64,000 nucleotides of DNA from Schistocerca nitens. Taxonomy: Eukaryota > Arthropoda > Insecta > Orthoptera > Acrididae. The position numbers and the translations under genes are program-made. Positions 57,533 to 64,000 of the stretch are shown here, in pieces; position 1 is the stretch's first letter; every line of letters starts with the position of its first letter. The notes beneath the pieces are model-generated. The model was not told the DNA's origin. It worked only from the letters and a program-made list of their open reading frames with translations, and searched no databases. The stretch covers positions 278,579,124-278,643,123 of the forward strand of contig NC_064622.1 in assembly GCF_023898315.1 (NCBI RefSeq), read 5' to 3'.

Positions 57533-60500
57533 CAGGGTGTATGCGTGGACAAGGAAGAAAAATTCCCAGATTTTTCCCGGATTTCCCTGTTAAAAACACA
57601 CTTTCTCCCGGGTGAAAACATGCTTTTTCCATGTTAAGTGACAGTATATTTTCCCTTATCAATCCTCTGAATGGTCAAGAATTTTCCAGCACTTTTGAAA
57701 ATGAAACTCAGAGAAAAAGACACATTTTGGAAATATCTTTTATGTTCAGCAACATGTACGTTGCATATTTTCGTATTACGAAAGAATACATTGGAACTCC
57801 ACCAAACACCGTATGTTACTTTCCGAATCACTGAAATGGAGATTGCAATGCGTTTCTGTAAGCCAGTCATAGCTCATGTCATGTGATCTCAGCAGCCAAT
57901 GACAGCGGATATTCAGAGCATAGGATACGTGATATAGTCAGCCAACAGCAACATCACTGTTACGTAGCACGAACACACAAACAGGGAAAGTTAACAGTTT
58001 AAACTAATATACATAGTTTTGCTACAAGAAAAGCAAATGTGCCAGTAATATTTTTAATAATGACCAATGTCTGATCTTCAGGGTTCAAAATTCTTCTAAA
58101 TGGCTCATCATCAAAGAGCTGATTTTTAAATGAGAGTAAAACGCTCTGTGATTTAAGAAATTCATGGTACATTCTCACACATAGTTCAATTTACGTAGAA
58201 GGATATTTACTTTGAAAGTAACACTTTTCAAACCACCTTTCGCAATATTTTCCCGCAACCTGTTAGAAATAGGTTCGTTTCAGCAGTTGCCAGAGAGCGC
58301 AGATAACAGGCGTCACCGCGCTTGCGCAGCTACCACAACGTAAGAAGACTGTATGCACATACGTGTAAAACATTGAAAGGTCATACAATATGTCAGAAAA
58401 GAAACAAGACAACAGAGGATACTTCAAGAGCATTGGAATTTCATGAAACATACTACAATGTGCACATTTAAAGTGCATACTTAAAGTGCACATTCGTATG
58501 TCCAGATTCCCAATCAAGTAGAACTCGACCTGATATTAAGCTTTTCAGTGTGGTTTTCGGGATATAAATTTTCTTGGAGCATCAGTACTGTATTATATCA
58601 TGTTTGGTTCTTTATTATGTCATAATGCCATACATGCTAGAAGCTAGAAGATAAAAACATGCGCTTGAAATGCAGCGGACAGTTGAAACTAGCCAGTGAT
58701 GTGGAATAAACATTTCGTTTCAAATACATTGACTGCCTCTGCGGAAAAGGTTAACAAAAGTCAAATTTCTTTAGTAAACAGACAAAAATAACTTCATTTT
58801 TCTGCAAGGTGATTAATGCTTGACAGTCAGAAAGGTGGAAATAAAATAAAATCTGAAACAAACGAAAAATTTTAGCCTTCCGTAATTATGTGAATTTATT
58901 TCAATTCACTTGATAGCTCCCGGCCACAGATATCTGTTTTGTTTTCATTTGACGTGAGAGTAAACAAAGGGGAAACAGCAAAATTGCTAAATGTAAACAC
59001 AGGTCACGTGGAGACTATTCACTATAACTCAGAGTGCTCTGCTCATCAGCCTCTGATCTACGATATTTGCAAACTGGGTCAAAGAAAAAAAAAGAAAAAA
59101 AAAAAAAACGAATTTTCAAAAATATGTTCATCTTGTAGCGCACATCTTTCTGGAAAGTCTGAAACATAAAACATGTGTTTGAGGAAATGTAAGACATGTT
59201 ATTTGGTCTTAAAGTGTGCCAAAGTGCAGTGCCACGCCTCTTGATAAAGCGTTCTTCTATCGCACATCACTGTATTTAGCTCTGTGGAATTGAAATGTGT
59301 TTATTTTGTAATGGATGCCATCAAACTATATTCAGGATAGTGGAAACTGAAATGTCCTGTGTTGCCTCTCCTGCTCCCAGTGGGCCGGTTTGACAGCCTG
59401 TCCCTCTCTTTAAAAAATCTCGCAATTAATAGCACATGGGATTATTTGTAATCAGGAGAACAAGAATTCTTCAGAAAGTTTGCACTCTTTATTGCCTATT
59501 GGCTAATAACTTGCTGTTTTGTGTGACATAAAATTAAATATAGGATACATAAAACCAATAAAGAAAAGAGACATGCAAGGAAGTACACATTTCTTCAATC
59601 CTTAACTCCTATCATTTTTTTCTCTCTAATCTTGCTACAGCTTTACATGGCATGCTTTCCTTTCTGCGAAAGAATCTATTACCTCATCAAAGCTCGTCAA
59701 ACAATTCGCTACATGAAAAATCGAAATGTCATTATCTAATACTGAAAAAGCTGTTAACACAAATAATACCCAAGACTGGTGTAGTTTCTCGATCTGATTA
59801 CGTCTATTTTGTTACTGTTTGCTAGATAAAACAAAACAGGCCTTTCTAATATTGGAGCAATTTTGTAAGACACACCAAATAAACGAGACTGTTTTGGCAC
59901 AAATGGCCATTTTTATAACACGACAGAATATAATTCACGAAATGGCAATATCAAATGCCTATTAGGCCTACTACAAGCCAAAAGCTTTATGTTAGGAAAT
60001 AGTTTCACATTTCATTCATACGCACCAGCTTCTCAAGCATGAGATCGAAAAGTAGTATTAAGAAATTTTATATAAATTTGGAATCATCTTATTCTTTCAT
60101 AATTTGTGGGATGTCCCCGTTTCTTCTCCTTCCTCGTTCTAACAAACAATCTTGTCATCACCAATTCTGCAGCTACACCTGCCGTTGTCAAAATTTGTTC
60201 ACCAATTAATTTCACTAACCCTGCCAGAATCACAGGTTTAGTTATCCCGCGATTGTTATCTGGTTAGGCGTTATTACATGTTCGTACAACACATTTTCCG
60301 CGTTACTTCCAGAATAGAACTTAAATGGCTGCTAGCCGGGGACTGTACAACTGGTCCTTACTAGTGTAGCGACCTGGCCAAAAATTTTCTGTCAAAATTT
60401 CATTTTCTTGAGTACAGCGAGAAAATAATACGTAATCTTTCTCACTTGTTATTCCTGTCAGTCATTTATTTCCATTCTGGTAGTCTGAATCTATGGATTT

Positions 60501-61375
60501 CACTAGTAATTATAACAACGCTGATCATTCGCAAACCCAATCAACCACATAATCAGACAGAGAATGGCATTCATCCATTCGGCTTTACTCTGCTCAGCTC
60601 GTATAGCCCCGTCCCCTTTCTTCTGTCGAAAGTTTATTCCTAGATGTGACGAGGATTCTCCTGACAGAGACATCAGGTACACTATGTACGCTTTCAAAAA
60701 TCAGCTTATGATTTATTCAGAAATCAACTTAAAATATGTTCAAAAATGCTCAAAAACCAACAGGGAAGCGTTTCAAAATCATATGAATAATCAATAGACA
60801 AAACGTGCACTGGATGCTAGGTGCTTTGTGAAACAAGTATTTTTCCCCCTCAAGAATATGAATTTGGCGCCCCCTATTCCTGGTAGCATCTAGCCGCTTG
60901 CTGCGACTGCTTGCACAGCCAACAGCCACATTCCTATAGCCAGGATCGGGAGAATCTACTGCTCAAATGTGACTCAGCTGCGCATGTGCGTGAGCCCGTT
61001 CGTAACTGCTGAAAGAATCTAATGTAAACAGTTTTGACTTCACACTCATCGGAGGCAATTTGTTGTTATGAAGCATTGCGTACTCTTCATAAAGCCTTTG
61101 ACACATTTTGCTGTTGGCAGATGCTTGCATGAGCACTGTGTGTCGTCGTCGTATATGGCGCATTTCCTTTGCAATTTAAGTTATTTTCGTTTTTTTCTCT
61201 TTTTTTGTTTTATTGTTGAAGTATTATTCTGCAGTATCGGGATACAGTAATATCCTTTGTTAGAGTATCGGTTCTTACTAGTCAAAATTACAAAAATTTA
61301 ACTGAAAACTAAAACAGTGAAAAATTCCCGGGTTTTTCCCAGATTTCCCAGTTGTCCCGGGTCGTATACACCCTG
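57533..61375. mobile_element. 3.84-kb TIR element with TTCAT target duplication
   Basis: The left end 'cagggtgtatgcgtggacaa' and right end (inverse 'cagggtgtatacgacccggg') share CAGGGTGTAT, and both subterminal parts carry 'ttcccagatttttcccgg'-like motifs. TTCAT lies at 57528-57532 and 61376-61380. The flanking repeat array reads on without it. No transposase domain was recognised in 3.8 kb; frames are short, so it seems non-autonomous. The superfamily is not assigned. Confidence 0.85.
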
Positions 61376-62500
61376 TTCATATATTTAGCTTTGAGAATGC
61401 TTTCATAATGAAGTAATTTCATAAAACTTTTCATTCCCTATTTCACTCCCTAAGGGGATGGAATTTTTAAAAACACTGTATTTTTTTTTAGTGTTTATAA
61501 CCGAGGAATCAAATACCAATCTTCATAGACATAGCTTTAAAAATGCTTTAGTAGATGTTTAAACATGATTTAGTTAGAAAAAATCACCCATCATTTTACC
61601 CCATTAGGGGTTGAATTTCTAAAAATGCTGAAACATGTATTTTTTTTATTTCTGACTGAGAAACCAAACATCAATTTTCATAGTTCTAGCTTCAAAATTC
61701 CATTAACAGCATCATATTTTCAAAAAGCCTTTCATCCCGTATTTCTCATCCTTAGGAGTGTACTTTCTAACAATCCCTTATTAACCCATGTCTACAGTGT
61801 AAAATACACACCCAATCCTAATTTCAAGTTTCTATCCTTAACGATTTGAGCTGAGCAATGATGAGTCAGCAAATCAGTCTAGTTCTATTTTACCCCCTTA
61901 CAGGTTGAATTTTAAAAAAATAAAAAAAATTAGCTACATTTTCTTTTTCATTTCTAACTGAGAATCAAACTCAAATTTTCATAGATTTAGTATTAAAAAT
62001 GTTTTTGTAATGAAATATTTCCATTAAACATTTCATCCCCTACTTCAACCCTTATGGGTCGAAATCAAAAAACACAAAACATATTTTTTATTTGTAACCA
62101 AGAAGTCAAATATCAATGTTCATAGATACAGCTTTAAAAATACTTTAGTAGCTCTTTAACAATGATTTATGTTTTAAAATAATTTCATCCACTATTTCAC
62201 CACCATAGAGGTTAAATTTCTAAAAGTACTAAAACAAATATTTATTTATTTCTGACCCAGAAACCAAATACCAATTTTCGTAGGTCCAGCTTCATAGTTA
62301 CCTTAACAGTGAAATTCTGAAAAAAACCTTCATCCCCTATTTTGTCCCCATAGAAGCAGAATTTCAAAAAATCCCTTTTAAATGACACCTACGTTATAAG
62401 ATCTACACCTTTTCCCAATTTCAAGTTCATATACTTAGTGATTTGGGTTTGGCAGTGAGTGAGTGAGTGAGTGAGTGAGTCAGTCAGTCAGTCAATATAC
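61376..62500. repeat. Degenerate repeat array, right part
   Basis: Units of roughly 110-130 bases recur with 'tttcatcccctatttcaccc', 'aggggttgaatttctaaaaa', 'ttatttctgactgagaaacc' and 'aattttcatagatttagctt'. At least six imperfect units are visible. The array ends in (GAGT)n(CAGT)n at about 62456-62494. Confidence 0.85.
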
Positions 62501-63291
62501 TGCCTTCTATATAACCACAGACAAGAAGCATTAATACACGATTAACAATATGAAATGAGGTAGATTGCTACTGTTGTTATTACATTCTGGATTTTTCACT
62601 GCTTAATATGTGCACAATTTATATATAGCTCTGGGCAAGTTTAGCAGGCAAAACTCTTAGGTGCAGAGAAGTTCTGCAGCTAGCCAATTATTACTGACCA
62701 GTGATGGCAAAGTACCTTTAATCATTAGTACTGGCATTATTCCACTTCTACAGTATTTGCCATTAATGTAAGGATAAATAGGGCTTGATATGGTTGAATC
62801 ATCAATAGTCACAGTTCCAAACAGTTTGAAATAATTACAGGTTCCATAAACTTCATTTTCGTACAGACAGTATAAGTTATGCTGTGCTACAGTAAACTAA
62901 TTATTTTTATGAGTGATTCACATACACTCAGCAGTAGTAATGACACTGTAGAAGTGGTCTATGTTGATATAACTGTGTTTGCAGTTTTACGTAGATTCAT
63001 AGTCCGAGTTAAGTTGCATATTCATTCATTCACTCACTCATTTCTTTCAGTGTGTTTGTTAGATATAACATATTAAGTAAGAGTGGATACTAGAAGATCA
63101 AAGAGAAGAAACTAACATACTCATATTTTAAACACGTCCGACTGCTGACAGATAAGTACGAGAATAGTTTCCACAGTATAACGAAATGCTTGCACACTCT
63201 TCACCTAGCATGAAATTGCACAATCTACACTCTACTGAGGAAAGAAAGGTTAATTTGATAGAGTTACTTGCTTTAACTTCGAGTTACTGAC
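62501..63291 (-). other. SVOP intron, nothing recognised
   Basis: AT-rich intron sequence up to the donor site (gtcagt on the minus strand) of the exon at 63292. Confidence 0.55.
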
Positions 63292-63381
63292 CTGGGCTAC
63301 ATATGGTGTAACCATTGCCCCTAATCTTGCCATGGCACTGCAGGTACCTACACCAACAGCTCGGAGAGGGGTCGGATACAC
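63292..63381 (-). CDS. SVOP: SVOP-like transporter, penultimate coding exon
   Basis: Minus-strand exon, acceptor ccaaag, donor gtcagt, exactly 30 codons in phase 0: VYPTPLRAVGVGTCSAMARL, then GAMVTPYVAQ. The YPT-R--G-GTCS-MAR-GA--TP--AQ pattern is the signature between helices 10 and 11 of SVOP/SV2-type transporters (family knowledge). With the exon at 53492-53644 it gives an 80-residue C-terminus without gaps. Upstream exons are past the right edge. It converges with the membrane protein gene on the plus strand. Confidence 0.88.
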
Positions 63382-63700
63382 CTTTGGAAAGATACATATA
63401 TTGCCATAATCAACAATAGGAATGTACATAGAAGATTTTTGTGACTATAGGAAGTTTACAAAATGAAATATCATTTTCTTACGAAGTTAATGTATTTCCA
63501 AGAGGGACAACTGATGCAGCTACCAGGCAAACAAATTAAGCACTATTAAATTACCAGTGTCAGGGTGGAGGGGGGTGGTATGGGGTGGGGGTGAAGGAGA
63601 AAAACTGTTCATTCCCATTTATACTGTATCCTACAAAAATTGGTGAAAATCTAGCAAGAAATCCACTTCATACACAATGAGACCACAAAGCAGAATTAAC
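63382..63700 (-). other. SVOP intron, nothing recognised
   Basis: A G-rich patch at about 63566-63598; otherwise no signal. Confidence 0.5.
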
Positions 63701-63710
63701 AATGTGCCAC

Positions 63711-63711
63711 T

Positions 63712-63800
<89 letters not shown>
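63711..63800. repeat. (CT)n(CA)n microsatellite
   Basis: A CT run followed by about 62 bases of CA repeat. Confidence 0.98.
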
Positions 63801-63801
<1 letters not shown>

Positions 63802-63835
63802 CACAGAAGCAGCGAGAGGGCGACAGACAGGGGGG

Positions 63836-64000
63836 ATCAGAGTGGAGGGGGAGGATCAGAGTGGGGGGGAGGATCAGAGTGGGGGGGGAGAATCAGAGTG
63901 GGGGGGAGGATCAGAGTGGGGGGAGGATCAGAGTGGGGGGAGGATCAGAGTGGGGGGTAATAAGAGTGGGGGGTGGGGGTAATAGGAGTGGGGATGAGGG
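63836..64000. repeat. G-rich minisatellite
   Basis: About eight units built on 'gatcagagtgggggg', 16-21 bases long, varying in the length of the G run; they drift to 'aataagagtggggg' at the end. It runs to the window edge. The open frame through it is only repeat translation. Confidence 0.93.

Noticed and set aside
61376-62500. CRISPR-like array
   Set aside because: Units are long, degenerate and adjacent, without fixed repeats and unique spacers, and the host is an animal.
63677-63982. 101-codon frame with a His/Thr run and repeated Gly-Gly motifs
   Set aside because: It is translation of a (CA)n run and a G-rich minisatellite.

Overview
The window looks like nuclear DNA of a large-genome insect. 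It is AT-rich, has spliced genes with introns of 10 kb and more, and is filled with degraded transposons and dinucleotide microsatellites. Several repeat families match ones I recall from grasshoppers and locusts (tRNA-headed SINEs, (CA)n-bearing fold-back elements, non-LTR elements with a GATGTA-type tail). An orthopteran is therefore my best guess, from memory of those families and not from a search. I see no bacterial-style operons, CRISPR arrays, rRNA genes or true tRNA genes.

Two host genes can be read through splice sites, and they converge. On the plus strand, seven exons between 1698 and 33527 join in frame and give the C-terminal 275 or so residues of a multi-pass (tetraspan-like, perhaps DUF4728/Pasiflora-type) membrane protein with a basic, serine-rich tail. 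Its 5' exons lie before the window. On the minus strand, exons 63292-63381 and 53492-53644 encode the C-terminus of an SVOP-like major facilitator transporter (synaptic vesicle 2-related protein). The rest of that gene lies beyond the right edge.

Everything else is intron, 3' flank and mobile DNA, in layers. 3.0-7.6 kb: a Jockey/LOA-like non-LTR element (+) split by a CR1-like element (-) that carries its own 346-bp tandem duplication. 7.8-13.7 kb: a nearly complete non-LTR element (-) split by another (+) and by a 343-bp palindromic tRNA-like insertion. 17.5-19.8 kb: fold-back elements. 20.1-23.2 kb: a non-LTR fragment, then a 2.1-kb giant inverted repeat whose arms encode GIY-YIG-like sequence. 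24.3-26.1 kb: a Tc1/mariner-type element with DUF4817-like and DDE parts, holding a SINE. 26.2-27.7 kb: SINE and fold-back elements. 34.2-35.7 kb: a 1.55-kb TIR element. 41.3-45.7 kb: non-LTR elements nested in each other. 46.9-48.3 kb: SINEs, one inside another. 49.9-51.6 kb: two non-LTR 3' regions. 53.9-62.5 kb, the long SVOP intron: an RTE-like fragment with a 76-bp retrocopy in it, Penelope-like GIY-YIG fragments, and a 3.84-kb TIR element with 5-bp target duplications sitting in a degenerate repeat array.

No single new system stands out. The strongest curiosities are the exact nested-insertion histories, a perfect 79-bp inverted duplication with one copy inside the mariner transposase, the palindromic tRNA-like insertion, and the head-to-head GIY-YIG inverted repeat.
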